From positions 6,634,001 to 6,698,000 of the forward strand of contig CAVNZM010000001.1 in the NCBI GenBank assembly GCA_963693365.1: a stretch of DNA of 64,000 nt. The letters run 5' to 3'. This DNA comes from Amoebidium appalachense (lineage: Eukaryota > Ichthyosporea). The notes under the pieces are model-generated. The model made no database searches, was not told the DNA's origin, and worked only from the letters and a program-made list of their open reading frames with translations. Position numbers and translations under genes: made by a program. Of the stretch, positions 42,684 through 55,367 are shown piece by piece (the first letter of the stretch is position 1; every line of letters begins with the position of its first letter).

Positions 42684-43825
42684 ATGGCGGCCGCGCCGCT
42701 GCCGCCGCACCGCAGCGAAGCTCTAGGTAAAAGGTTTAGTTTGTCCCATGCTGTCAAACTGTTTCCCTTTTTCTCATCCACTGTAGCCACGTTGGTCAAA
42801 AGGAAAAGGAGTTGCGATTTGCTTATAGGCACGAGGGTTTGCTGATAGGCACAAAGGAAGCACACAAACAGGCACACACACGCACGCAAGCACACACACA
42901 CACACATACACACACACAAACACGCCTACCATGGGGTCAAAAAAGAAAGCCATGGAACACGCAGATGTTCTGTTCTCGCGTGCCCCTCTTACTTTTTACG
43001 CGCTGCCCACAAATACCTCAACAACACTCTCCTGGCGCGTGGGGAAGCAACCGATAGCGAGATTGCAAAAGTAGTTTGCAGCGAGCGCTACAGCACACAG
43101 AGGGTAATAGAAGCACTTACGCAAAGCAAGGACGCGCAGGTGTTGGTGGGAGAGGTTTTTACTGCCAGCATAACGATGTACGCGAAACTTAAGAGGGATA
43201 TACCGCAACAGAGCGCGGACACGCTTACGCAAATACTCGAACATGTGGACAAGAAGTACAACGATGGGAAGACCACTTACAATGATTTTATTGGGTTTGT
43301 GTGCTTTTCGTTCAGTACCTGCACAAAGTACAAAAAAGATTTGATTGGGCCGAAGTTTGTAAAGGCGGGGACACCGGATCAGTTGCCAAAGTTAAGGTTT
43401 ATAGACCCAAAGGATGGGTGGTCGGAGCTGGTAAGTTGATGTTGGAACACGTGCACACAAGCACACATACACGCACACACACTTGTCTCTGCACACGCAC
43501 ATACATTCACACGCGGCAGCTTCATAAGCACAAGCGCAAACATAAGTCTGCACATCTAGAGGAACACGCGCTTGCGCAAACACACACAAGCAGTGTGCAA
43601 ATCCATAAAGTTAGGTGGAAAGAAACGCACAAAAACACCAAACACACCTTTGCACTTGTGTATACATACATACATACACTCGCATATGCGCGTGCACACA
43701 CACATACACACACACATCGAGAGAGAGAGAGGGGGGGGGGAGGGGGGAGAGGGAGAGATGGAAAGGGAGGGAGGGAGGGGGAGACACATACAATTGCACG
43801 CAGGCACACACCATAACGATTGCAT

Positions 43826-43881
<56 letters not shown>

Positions 43882-43903
43882 CACAGGCACACACACACAG
43901 ACA

Positions 43904-43936
<33 letters not shown>

Positions 43937-44592
43937 GCACAGGCACACACACACACACACATACACACACCCATACACTCACCATGGCTCGTACACACAC
44001 ACACAAATTCACACGACACACGTGCACACACACACATACACGCGCGTGTGCGCGCACAAGCGAACAGCAAGAAAACCCTTGCAATCAGATATGAAAGATG
44101 CATAGTTGCAGTAGCAGAAACCACCAAGAGACTCGTATCTAACCAGGAAACCAACAAATCCATTTGTTAAGTCATACCCAATCACCCATGCACGTAACCC
44201 ACAGACACCCAGACACGCGCAGGCCTCCCTCGGTTGCATGGTGCACATGGAAGAAACGGCAAGGGCCGTGTTGGAGAGCGGCACACTCCCCCTGTTTGTG
44301 GAGAATTTGAAGGCACCAAAGAAAACGTTCGATTACAAAGACATGGACAGCACGGAGCTGTTTCAAATGTTGATGGCTCAGGGCAGCCCGGAGGCGGTGA
44401 TGAATTTCATGAACACGAGCATGTGTGTCCTGCCTGGAATGCAGCAGGTATGTGTGTGTGTGTGAGTTGGGGGGAGGAAGGTGGGGGTGGAGGCGTGGGC
44501 TGGGGGGGAGGGGGGGGGGGGGGGGGGGGGGGTGGGTGTGTGTGTATGGGGGGGGGGGAGGGCGGGGGGAGGGGGGGGGTTGAGGGTGGGAG

Positions 44593-44623
<31 letters not shown>

Positions 44624-44734
44624 GGGGGGGGAGGGGGAGGGGAGGAAGGGGGAAGTAGGTGTGTGTGAATGGTGTGGGGGGGGGGGGGGAGGGGGATGGG
44701 TGTGTGTGTGTGTGTGTGGACGGGTGGGGAGGGG

Positions 44735-44793
<59 letters not shown>

Positions 44794-45659
44794 TGTTTGT
44801 GTGTTTGTGTTGTGCGGTTGTGTGTACCCATGTGTGCACGTGTGAGTGTGGGTGTGTGTGTTGGGGGGGGGGGGGGGGGGGAGGGACGTAGGGCGGAGGG
44901 GGGGGGGGGGGGGGTATAGTTTTGCAAATGTAGAGGGATTCCTGAATGAAATGGGGCAGAGCAGATTGGGAGGAAGGGGCTATGGACCGGGGAAGGGGGG
45001 GAGGGGAGCAGGGGGCAGGGCAAAGTGTTGGCGCTTGGGAGGAGAAAGAGATGCGGCATCGTTTTTTGGTTGGTTGGGGGGGGGGGGGGGGGGGGGGGGG
45101 GGAGGAGGGATAGGCTGGAGGTTGATTGCATCTTTTTTTTTTTTTTTTTGCTTTGTTTTCGGGTCTGCTTGTCTTCTGGGCGCCACAATCACTCCATCCC
45201 ACCTCTATCCCTATAGGGCGCTTCTCCGGTCCCCCCTCCCCACCCTCCCCGCCACCCCCTTTCTTTGTCTATCTCTTTCTCTCTCTCTTCCTCCCCCCCT
45301 CCCCCCCTTCTCTCCCCTTCATGTGCCCCGAGGGCGGGCTCTGTTTATGATGCATGTTCTTTGGGTGTGCTCTTTTTTGCAAAATTTACATCATAGTATC
45401 GTTTGTCATTGGTGGATGTGTGTTTCTCACTATTACATTCCCCCCCCCCACCCCCTTCCCCTTCCCTGCCTTCCTCCTCCATATCTCCCACGCAACCATC
45501 ACTCACATCCATCCCCCCTCCCCCTCCCCCTCCCCCCCTCACTCCCCTCCCTTTCCCCATAAACCTTAACCCCCTCCCCTTCCCCTTCCCCTCTCCGCCC
45601 CTCCCCCCCCCCCCCCCCCCCCCCTCAACCACCACCCCACCCCATTCTCATCCCCCCCC

Positions 45660-45690
<31 letters not shown>

Positions 45691-46733
45691 ACCCCACGCA
45701 CAGGACAAGGCAAATGCCCTTCTGACCCTCATGCTCCCTATGGAGACTCAGACCCCTCGTGTAGACATCGTTGCGGCGGTGGTGGGGTTGGGCAGTATCG
45801 AAGCCCTAATGAATTACGGCACGACGGACCGACTTTTGCTGATGCACATGTATCACCTTATTTGGACATTGGCGCACGTGGGCGTGCACCTTGCCAGAAC
45901 GAGCAAGACGATACTCAGGCAGATGGTACCGCAGGTGAATTATGAAACCCTGTGTAAGTATATCTATTTAGATAAGAAGACGTTGTGGGCGGTCATAAGC
46001 ATGGAGAATGTAGACCATATTCGGGTTGCGTTGCAGGCGCTGATTTTTGCACGCGCGCTCGTTTCGGTATCGCGCGATCTCGGACAGAAAATGCTCGCCG
46101 ATCGAAAATTGCTGCAGCGTGTGATTTCGGTGAGTGATAAGTATGTCGCAGGGACAGATTTATTGTTGGAATTGGCGAAAATTGAGGGAGGAAAAGAAAA
46201 AATGATGCAAGTGGGACCACGGGATTAGGTCCAAGCGGCATTTTCGAAGGAGAAAGTTGCGGATGTGAAGGAATTGAGGGAGGAATTTAAGGAGACAAAC
46301 AAGAGACAATGTGCGAACGGGTGTGGTAAGCTGGAGGTGGAGGGGGGGAGCTAAACTGAAGCTGTGTTCTGGGTGTAAGAGCGTGAGGTATTGTGGGGCG
46401 GTGTGTCAGAAGGAGCATTGGGAGACACACAGGGAGGTGTGTGCGCTGGCTGCTGAGAGTGAGAAGAGGGGGGGACGTAGGGTGAATCTAGAGTATGTAG
46501 GGAGGTGGGGTGAACACTTGGATGAACAGTTGTGTCTGTGGCTGCGCACTTGTGTTTATCGCCCAGCGGAGGGGGGGGGGATTTCATACACAAACCATTT
46601 ACCCACACACGTGCACATATACACACACGTGAAATACATGGACAGGTATTTCAAACCAAAGCACATCCAACTGGCAAGCTGCACTAGAATAGAAGTAACA
46701 GGATGCCGTAAGATGTGTTTACCGCTAAAGTAA
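42684..46733 (+). CDS. helical-repeat (ARM-like) protein with C-terminal MYND zinc finger
   Basis: The likely first exon is 42684-42726 (MAAAPLPPHRSEAL). Firm exons are 42965-43430, 44223-44447 and 45704 onward, joined in phase 0. How exon 1 joins the rest is unresolved. The body is alpha-helical and armadillo-like (AAVVGLGSIEALMNYG, TDLLLELAKIEGGKEKMM). A MYND finger closes the protein: CANGCGKLEV, then LCSGCKSVRYC, CQKEHWETHREVC. MYND fingers usually bind proline-rich partners, often in chaperone or methyltransferase proteins. Two oddities occur between body and finger. A TAG is in frame at 46226-46228, but a 99-nt phase-0 segment 46130-46228 (GTGAGT...TTAG) could be spliced out. The G7 run near 46340 appears one G too long. 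The end at 46733 assumes that frame. Confidence 0.68.
44448..45703 (+). other. 1.26-kb intron with G/GT 5' half and C/CA 3' half
   Basis: From the donor GTATGTGTGTG the first 660 bases are GT- and G-tracts. After a T-run and an R1 copy, the last 270 bases are C-tracts and CA repeats ending at ACGCACAG. The two halves could pair. Confidence 0.75.
45335..45439 (+). repeat. dispersed intronic repeat R1, copy in MYND-gene intron
   Basis: GCGGGCTCTGTTTATGATGC, TTTGTCATTGGTGG and TCTCACTATTACATT, then a C-tract. It is in sense orientation with its host. Confidence 0.75.
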
Positions 46734-47049
46734 TTCATGAGTATGTTGTTAGGTTATGTGAACTTCTCAAGAGTCACAAGAACCGGCATGCCAGGTTCGA
46801 CGGATACCATCATGTTTTTTTTGTTTTGTTTTTATCGCGGTTTGTTCCCGGATGGACTCCTAGGAAATATGGATATGTATTTGCAATGTGAGTTGTCTGA
46901 AAGCATTCATTCAGATTCTTCATGTCATTACTGGCCGACGAATTTTTTCCATTTTTCTTCCTGCCGTTTTTTTCTTCTTCCTCACTCGTTTCTTTGCTTT
47001 TTTTATTTTTATTTTTTGTTTTGTTTTGGTATTGTTGGTGGTCCTGGTA

Positions 47050-47097
<48 letters not shown>

Positions 47098-47670
47098 CGG
47101 ATTGTTTGAAAAGCATTGTAAAAACGAGCTAATTAGATAACTTGGCCGGTGATAAATGTGTTAATTATTATAAGCTATTATAAGTTGCTGCTACATGCCA
47201 GCAGGGCTGCATGCATAAGAATAAAATGCTGCAAGTGTGAATACATGTGGATAGCAAGAGCAATTTTCTATTAATCAATATTTTAGTTATCATAGTAGTA
47301 TGCATTCATATTCGTTGGTCTTTTGATGAAGCTAATGGTGCGCCCTGTATGTACATGCATCACATGATCTCTCTGTGTGTGTTTGCGCACGTACGCACAT
47401 TTGCACATGTACACGTGCGCACGTCAGCGCCCATATGCATGTGTGTGTATGCTCACGAAAATTTTGTGTGCAGTTCATGCGTGCCTGTGTGTGTGTGTGT
47501 GTGTGCCTATACAATGACATGGCATTGATCAGTGAACTTGGCAATGCCGTCAGCAGAATCTACATAGGCTTTTGATGGTTAACATCGATTAGGGGGAAAA
47601 AAAGGTCGGCATGTGTTGTACATGCAAGCGTGTGTGTGCGTGTGTGTGTACAGTCCTAATGAGTGTTTCC

Positions 47671-47703
<33 letters not shown>

Positions 47704-48694
47704 GAGATTGGGGCATCAATGTAGCGCTAATCATTCACGTTCCCAGCATGCATTGGAGTGCGTGTGCCACAGGCACAAGGTTTTGCACTGTCATTTCATG
47801 CGCATGCAAGGCTGTGAAATTCGAGGCTTGATGTGCTTCATTCTTTTGGACAAAGAAACTTAGCTTGGACATGTGCGCAAATGCATGAATATACGAATGC
47901 TTTCTAGCCGAGCATTTTAAGCATGTTTGTAGTGTTTGCATGTACGGGCGATGCCTGTGTACGTAGTTGTGAAGGTGTTTTGTTTTGTTCCAGGACTAAC
48001 TAAAATACAGCTACAGATTGGAATGCTACGAAAGACAACAAGTAAACAATATGTGCGGCTTTTCGACAAATTACTCCCATGTAAATACTCTACTAAATAT
48101 GGAATTGTAAAGCGGAATGCAAATAACACGATTATGACAGAGCATATAGACTTGTGAAATCATCAGCAAGGCGCGAGGGAAAAAAAAAAAAAAAAAAACA
48201 AAGAAAAAGAAAAAAGAAAAGAAAAGAAAAGAAAGAAAAGAAAAGAAAAGGAAAGGTGAAATAACCGAGAATCATCACATTCACTTTTTCACGACGACAA
48301 ACACACATAGCCAATCAGATTCATGCACAACACGAGCAACATTATGCAACACGAGTTTGGTTTCTGGCGAGCCGGCAGTCAATAACAATAACCCAGGTCT
48401 TCTAAAAACATATCATAGTTGTGCACATCACTTTAAGGTCTATGTAGGCATTTTACGGTATGACGTCAATACTGTGCCAGCATGGCCTTAAACACTAATC
48501 AGGATATTTCATCGGGTTTGACTATATATATGTTGCTATCTCCTTATTTGGCATACGGAAACCATCGGGAATCATAAAGAAGCCCTAATAACAAAGTATA
48601 ACCCCGTCCGCCATAGTCTTTAACTGGTTACCCCATGCACCCCCCATCTTCCCACACCTTTCTTTTTCTTCCTTTTTTATTTTTTTTTTTTTTT
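46734..48694. other. spacer, mostly unique and AT-rich
   Basis: One long G-tract (47054-47097), a shorter one (47681-47701), short GT/GC alternations and an A/AAAG-rich block (48180-48256). No gene is supported. Confidence 0.6.
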
Positions 48695-49161
48695 TTAGAA
48701 CACAAGTGTTGGCCACAAGTCAGCCAGAGTTACATAATGGTTGATGTGCAGTGCAGGGCGCATAGCAACCAATTCTTCCATCAGATTTGGAGCAAACCCA
48801 AAGATGTTGAGGTGTTGAAGGGACGGAAGGAGGGCAGCCTTTTGCACACTGTCAAAGGGAACACTGCGGCAGCGGCTCATTGCCAGCGCTTGCAGTTTGG
48901 TGCATTTCTCGACGAGCGGGCCTACACCTGCGTCGGTGATTTCGTAGTTGTCGCTGTGGATGTAAGTGTAAGTGTGAGTGTGTGTGTGAGTGAGTGAGTG
49001 AGTGAGTGAGTGTGTTGTCTTCGGGGGGGATGAGTTCATCAAATTCGACATCTTTGTTATTCATTTTTACCTATACTTCTAATCTTTCTTTCTTCCCCCC
49101 GTCTCCCCCCCCCCCCCCCAAAAAAAAGGGTGGTGGTGGTGGTGGTGGTGGTGGTGGTGGT

Positions 49162-49210
<49 letters not shown>

Positions 49211-49658
49211 AGAAGAGGTAGAACGGCTTAAATGCACAACCAAATCAACAAAGTTCCGAAGGATGAAACAAGAAGTTGAAACGGGAGGGAAAAACGAAGA
49301 GGCAGCTGAGTGCAAAGGGGGATTCGGAGAAAGTAAATAAAAGAATAAAGACAAACAAAAAAGAAAAACGGGGGGGGGGGGGGGGGGGGGGGGGAGGGGG
49401 GGGGGGGGGGAATTGGCCACATCACCCACCTGATGTCGAGGTGCACCATGTCAGGGCATGTTGCAGCTATGGCATGAAGGAATGCATTGCCCATCTCCGT
49501 GTTGTATCCAGATACGTTGAGGGCAACAAGTTTGGGGTGTTTGTGCACAAACTGAGTGGCTAGTGGCCCCCCTACACGCAGCCACGAAAGGTTGGCTTGC
49601 TCGAGGGAGGGGCAGCCATCTGCAAGCGCGGTCATGCTGTGCGACTGGATGCCTGTAC

Positions 49659-49712
<54 letters not shown>

Positions 49713-49749
49713 GTGTATGTGTGTGTGTGTGTGTGTGCATGTGTGGTGT

Positions 49750-49833
<84 letters not shown>

Positions 49834-50024
49834 TGTGTGCGTATGTGTGTGTGTTGTTGGAGCAAGGGTTGTTAAGGAGCGAAGAAGGTGGGGAGGGGTG
49901 GGGAGGAGGGGGAGGGGTGACGAGTGGTGGTGGAAAGGGTGGAGAAGGGGATGGAAACAGGATGAGGCTTGGGCAGGTGGGGTGTTACAACAGCAGAAGA
50001 GACTCGAGGGTGTTGGGAGCATTT

Positions 50025-50082
<58 letters not shown>

Positions 50083-50108
50083 CCCTTCTTTTTTCCTACT
50101 TCTTCTCC

Positions 50109-50165
<57 letters not shown>

Positions 50166-50809
50166 TGCAATTTTGGACATACCCATTGTAAGACTCAGGT
50201 CTATAGCACGTAGGCCTTTGCTTGTTTCAATGATGCCAGCCAACTCTTCGTCACAGACCGTGTTGCATGAGGACACAGTCAGGAAAACAAGGGAGCCGCA
50301 GTGGGGTTGTAGGTTGATCAGGATACCCGATGGAACGGTGCATGACTTGAACGACAGAACTTGGAGGGACTTGGTGCCCTTAAGCCCATCGGCTACCTGT
50401 ACGTGTGTGTACGTGTACGTGTGTGTGTTTTTTTGGGGGGGAGGGAGGGATATATCAGAACGGGAGACTAAAACATCGTCATGTACCCCCTCAATCCCCC
50501 CCCCCCCCCCCCCCCCCCGCCGCCGCCGCCTCCCCCGATCCCTTCCTGAACACCTTTACCAGCACGCGTGGTTCTGTCATGTGTACAAAGGAGAATATTC
50601 TTCTTTTCGTGTCTGTGTGTGTGGTCAGATGCAGGCACATAAGTTCTCTGAAGGCTCTTCAGTATCTCTTCCAATCTACGTTTAACTCCATATCTAGCTT
50701 TGTTGAATCGAGATGCTGTGCGGGGGAAACGGGGCGGTTTGAATGCTTCAAAACATAAACAACGGACAACACGCTGCAGAGTGCAAACCACACATTGAGA
50801 GTATGCGCC

Positions 50810-50847
<38 letters not shown>

Positions 50848-51069
50848 GGTGGTGGTAGTGGGGATAATGACCTCTTTGACACCGTGGATGGCATAGTAGA
50901 CGTCGTCCTTGGGGTGGGTGGGTACAAGCTGGGCATTGGCCATGTAGAGGCGGTGCACCCTCCGTGCAAGCAGCATGTGCAGGAGGGACAGGGGCACAAC
51001 ACGGAGGTGACGCAGGTCAACAGTGTGCCATACACAGGGGTCGTACCTGTGTGTGTGTAGGTGTGTGTG

Positions 51070-51114
<45 letters not shown>

Positions 51115-51767
51115 GGAGGGGGAGGGAAGACACCTCAGATTGAGGGGCAGAGGAGGGGGATGGGGGCGTGGGATGCGGAGGGGTGGTGTTGCCGAAGCAG
51201 CCTGCAGGGCGCTGAGGGACCTCGGGATGATTGGGAAAGAGTGTTCCTGTTTTCTGTTCGTTGCTTCGTGTTCGTTTTCTTTTTCCTTTCCCCCCCCCCC
51301 CCCCCTTTTTTTGAGGGTGGGGGTTTTGGGGGGGTGCATTTGTGTATAAGGGCGCAAAGGTTGGAAAAGGGTGGGCCTGTGAGGAAGGTGGGAGGGGGAG
51401 GAGGGGGGGGGGGGGGGGGGGGGGAGGGGGGGGGAGGGAAGGGGAGGGAGAGCTGGGTTTAGTTTCACTTACGCCAGGCTTCTCCATCTTTTGCAGACAC
51501 GGGCACAGACAGCAAGGGACTCAGGGGGCAGGTAGCGGAATATCCTCATTGCTATCTCGTCCGGCACAGAGTCGAACCGGGAGCTTGGTCTCAGCACGTT
51601 TGTTGCTGCTTGAATGCAAGATTAGAAAAACATCCCCAACACAGAAGCAGTCATTGCAGTAACAAAAAAACGGGTGAATTGCTCTGGCTAAGATTTGCCT
51701 TTCTAAGACATTTGTTGTGTTGGTGAAGACAGAAAACGTGCTTGGAGGATCAGCTTTGCTTGTGAAT

Positions 51768-51802
<35 letters not shown>

Positions 51803-52461
51803 ATACGTTGACCAGGACAAGAACAATTCTTATGGGGGGGAGTAAGTACAACATGTGCGCATCAACTCATGAAACAAACACATCAAACTGATTCAACCCT
51901 ACCTATGTTCAATGGTCGAAAGAGAAGGGCAGGTGGCTCCCCGGCACCCAAGCTGCATACTGTGCCGTTGCAGTCCTGCACGGAGGTTTTGGATTACACA
52001 CAGTTCACTTTGAGACCACTGCTACCTTACCGTGTGGCTACAAATAAGGGCATTAGATACAACACAAATAGATGTCCCTCAATTATACTTCAACACGACA
52101 CTAGCGTTTCATGGCGAGGTCAAAACAGGTGGTGAAAGGGTGGAAGCCATAATGTTTTCTATTTCTGCTTGATAAATCATGCGCACTAAAAAAGTAAATG
52201 AAAACATACCCTCACTGGTGGGAGCGGTGGGAGTCTGGAACCCCTCGAGCACGGTTCTGGTGTTGCTTTGTCGCTGAGTTCTGCCCTTGCAAACCTTAGG
52301 GGCACTTTAATGGGTGCTTGGATGGATCTGAGCTGTATTCTTGCTGCTGCCCTCGTAACGGGCCCCTTTCTGCACCCCTTTCGTCTATGTGCCTCTTTGT
52401 CTGAGGAGTTACTCTCTTCTTCGCTGCTCCAAGCAAGCTCTTCTACTTCAAGGCCCCTCAT
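48695..52461 (-). CDS. SKP2: F-box/LRR protein, SKP2-like
   Basis: Exons on the minus strand: 52461-52210 (N-terminal, acidic then basic), an F-box exon ending at 51473, 51046-50872, 50396-50183, 49652-49430 and 48953-48695 (TAA). The last five join in exact phase. The 5' edge of the F-box exon (near 51615) is not settled. The F-box reads SVPDEIAMRIFRYLPPESLA, then CARVCKRWRSLA, continuing YDPCVWHTVDL as in FBXL proteins. Leucine-rich repeats follow (SLEQANLSWLRV, CPDMVHLDIRDN, LQALAMSRC). The C-terminal SLQHLNIFGFAPN matches the end of the SKP2 LRR domain. The family acts in SCF ubiquitin ligases, binding SKP1 through the F-box and marking cell-cycle inhibitors for degradation. It is transcribed divergently from PRIM1. 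Confidence 0.85.
49153..49209. repeat. GGT run and long G-tract
   Basis: About eleven GGT units followed by about 48 G, within the last SKP2 intron (C-tract on the sense strand). Confidence 0.95.
49665..49856. repeat. GT microsatellite of about 190 bp at a SKP2 3' splice site
   Basis: On the sense (minus) strand this is a CA array ending a dozen bases before the CAG acceptor at 49653. Confidence 0.95.
50741..50812 (-). repeat. dispersed intronic repeat R1, copy in SKP2 intron
   Basis: The reverse complement reads GCATACTCTCAATGTGTGG, TTTGCACTCTGCAGCGTG and TTGTCCGTTGTTTATG after a C-tract. It is sense-oriented in its minus-strand host. Confidence 0.75.
51768..51798. repeat. A31 homopolymer
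   Basis: Rare long A-run, upstream of the SKP2 F-box exon. Confidence 0.9.
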
Positions 52462-54054
52462 GTTTGCGTTTTTGGGAAGGGTGGTTTACGAGGTTTCTGC
52501 AAGGGGAAGTCAGATCACTACGTGGTTAACGGTCAAGCCTGTTGTCCAGAAGGACTACCAGCTGGGGTCATTTTATGGGAGAGCCGTCAGATATAAGCAG
52601 CAGAGGCTCTAGTTTTTCTACCACTCGTATTCGTTCATATCACAGACTTTGCTTGTGCAGAATGGTCCGAAACCTTACGATTATAGGGCAAAGACGCCTT
52701 TGTTAACCTTGCTACATCATTACAACAAAAGCACACAAAGCACCCTTGTACAAAAAAAACAAGGGGGTAGGTTCAAGTTACGCCTATTTCAAGCACTCAG
52801 TTGTTGACCGGTAGCATGCATAGAACGGCTAGGATCACTGGCTACGGTTTGGATGTTCTTTCACAAATGTGAGGATAACGGTCGTCACACATGCAACTGA
52901 AATACGGACTGGACAGTAGCAGCATCCAAAGGTGCAACCAAGATATTGTTGGTTTACATGTAATATCAAGAGACAAAATTAAAGTGCTAACAATGAGAAC
53001 CCTAGTTTGAGGTGAGTGAACTCTTCGAAGGGCCATGTGGAGGTGTTTGAGGTTGGAGAAAGGTTTCATAACGCTTACCTGGAACAACTCTTGGTAATCG
53101 CTGAGTAATGATGTTTTTATAATATACTGTTACAAAGGAGCTGTAATACTTGGACGGTTTTCCAAGAAGTGTGGTGGTGTTATTGAGTGCTTCTGCTAGC
53201 TTCGGGGTGCTTCTTGTGCTTGTTACTGGTCCATTGCTTTATGTTTTATGTGTTGACCTTAGCAGCGGCTATACCCGCTTTAAGCTACCATAAACACTTT
53301 AAGATATCATTCATTATTTAGCGCGTATAGTTTATAACATTTAACAGCCACATTCAAAATCAAACCGACAAAACGAAAGAAACAAACTGACTCTTTGAAA
53401 CGATGGAATCGATGGTGTCGTGCGTTTATCAAATGCGGGCCGGCCGTCCGGAGGTGACTTGAAAATTCAAACTGCCGCCTTTTTCTGAAAACGCGATGTG
53501 ATTCGCTGAAGATGAGCTATTGTTAGCTTTATATAGTTAATTCGTGAACCTTTTCATTTGTTGTCTTACAAGCCTAGGCCCTCTGCCAGCGCAATGCCGC
53601 CTGAGACAAGTCGAAATTCTAAGACTAAGAAACAGGTGTATTTATGGGTATAACCAGTCTAGAGCTACGTACTTTTTTCTTCATCTGCCCCTCTCACAGC
53701 TCTTTACATATAAATTTGACAAGGATTGTACGAGGGGGGCCCGCTGAGTGTTACCCAGCGCGGTGGGGCCGTAAACCCCCTCTGCAAATTTGCAGATTTA
53801 CTCTGGAGATTAAAATATACAGAGCAATCATGGAGATTAAAATATACAGAGCAATCATGTAAAACACCAGCAAGAATCGCGCAGAAAGATTTTAGTGCTC
53901 TTCAAATACTTTTTTGCTATTTATATAAATATTGCCAAGCCTAGGTATAAAGTCTAGCAAATGTTTGGGCATATTAATGTTTCATGAATAATGCAAGTCA
54001 TAAAACAAAATCCATCTTTGGAAGTCAGGGGAGATCACAAGTCGCTAGCTTTCT
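52462..54054. other. left part of the SKP2/PRIM1 divergent spacer
   Basis: Unique, microsatellite-poor, AT-rich DNA. No gene is seen apart from weak frames. It presumably includes the SKP2 promoter and 5' UTR. Confidence 0.55.
53805..53858. repeat. exact 27-bp tandem duplication
   Basis: The unit beginning GGAGATTAAAATATACAG occurs at 53805-53831 and 53832-53858 with no mismatch. Confidence 0.9.
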
Positions 54055-54055
54055 A

Positions 54056-54093
54056 CCAATCAGCGCCCCGCCTGCATTGCTTTTGGCGGGAAA
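54056..54093. promoter_or_regulatory. CCAAT box and perfect E2F-type site between SKP2 and PRIM1
   Basis: CCAATCAGCGC starts at 54056 and TTTGGCGGGAAA occupies 54082-54093, identical to 12747-12758. The pair lies about 1.6 kb upstream of the SKP2 start and 1.3 kb upstream of the PRIM1 start. E2F control is inferred from motif and gene identity. Confidence 0.55.
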
Positions 54094-55367
54094 CTGCCCG
54101 GCAAAATTACAGCTTGCCTGGCCACCACTCGCTACCACAGGTTTTAGTTAGGGGAAAAAAAAGGAATAACAAACATACCAGCAAAGCTGTAGCCGTTATT
54201 TAGGGAAAAACAGCGTTAAACAAAAGACTTTATATAGGTTCTAAAGGCAAGGAGATAATCGAAGATGCCGCCATCCGTCGCAAAGTAAGAAGCTTCGTTT
54301 TTCACTTCCCCAGTTTGAAGAATCATACACAACACACAACCGGACGCGCACACATGCACACACACACACACACACGCGCGCGCGCACGCGCTGACAGCAA
54401 ACTCCCACGGTAGTCATGCGCGACCACACAAACACTCACAAACTCTACCCAAAGTGCAGGCATTTGTTCACATGTTCGTGTGCTTGCGAGAAAACAAGCA
54501 TGAACGCACGGGCACCACCTGCAAAAGTACGCATGCACACACGCATATGCTCACCGGCACAAAGGTGCAAAAAAAAAAGCCCACACACCCACATACACGC
54601 AAGCACACCCACGCCTACAGGCAGACGGGCGCACGAAACATAGATTCACACCGTTGCACGAGCACACACACACGCAGAACAAACCTGTTGAACGTACACA
54701 CACAACTCATATTATGCTAGTTAACAAACATATGTACAGACTCACTCAGGGCAGGGACGTCCTTTAACACACACACTTACGCATATGCACGATTGTGTAG
54801 GAGTGAGTAGGGGTACACACCCGCTCTAGCAATCCGTGCACGCCCCCTGTGGGTGGGTTAGTGTGCAAGCGTATGCGTGTAGTACTTGAGTGCATGCATG
54901 CGTTGATGCATGCGAGCTTGTTTGTGCTGCGTATGGGCGTGCAAACGTGTAGGCAGACGGGTGTGGGTGTGTGGTTGTGGCTGTGTGCCCTCGCTTTGTG
55001 CGCGCAATGGCGTGTGTGTTATGTTCCACCAGCTGGTGGAAGTTCGTGTGTGTGTGCGTATGTGCTCGTTTGTGGGTTGGTGTACGTTTGTGTGTCCCAT
55101 GTGCGCACTTGTACTCTCACATGTGGCTGCCTGCTGTTCTGTGCTTTAGTGCACGTTGGTATACAAGTGGCTTTGTTTAGGTGTTCAAGTTTCCTGTTTG
55201 TGTGTGTGCCTGCCTGAGTGTAGAATCACACACTCCACTGATATTTCCGACCTAAAAACAAGCATTCTCCATCCCTCCTTCCACAGCATTCTCCCTGTCC
55301 TCTGGCTTCTCTCTTTTCCTCCATTATCTCTTCAACCATAGTCTCTCCTCGTTCCGTTTGTGTCCGC
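54094..55367. other. right part of the SKP2/PRIM1 spacer
   Basis: CA-rich (54350-54700) then GT-rich imperfect repeats (54850-55210) and a pyrimidine-rich stretch before the PRIM1 ATG. No gene is seen. Confidence 0.6.

Noticed and set aside
52842-53087. 81-codon minus-strand frame in the SKP2/PRIM1 spacer
   Set aside because: No splice context, motif or codon pattern, and the length is compatible with chance in this AT-rich DNA.
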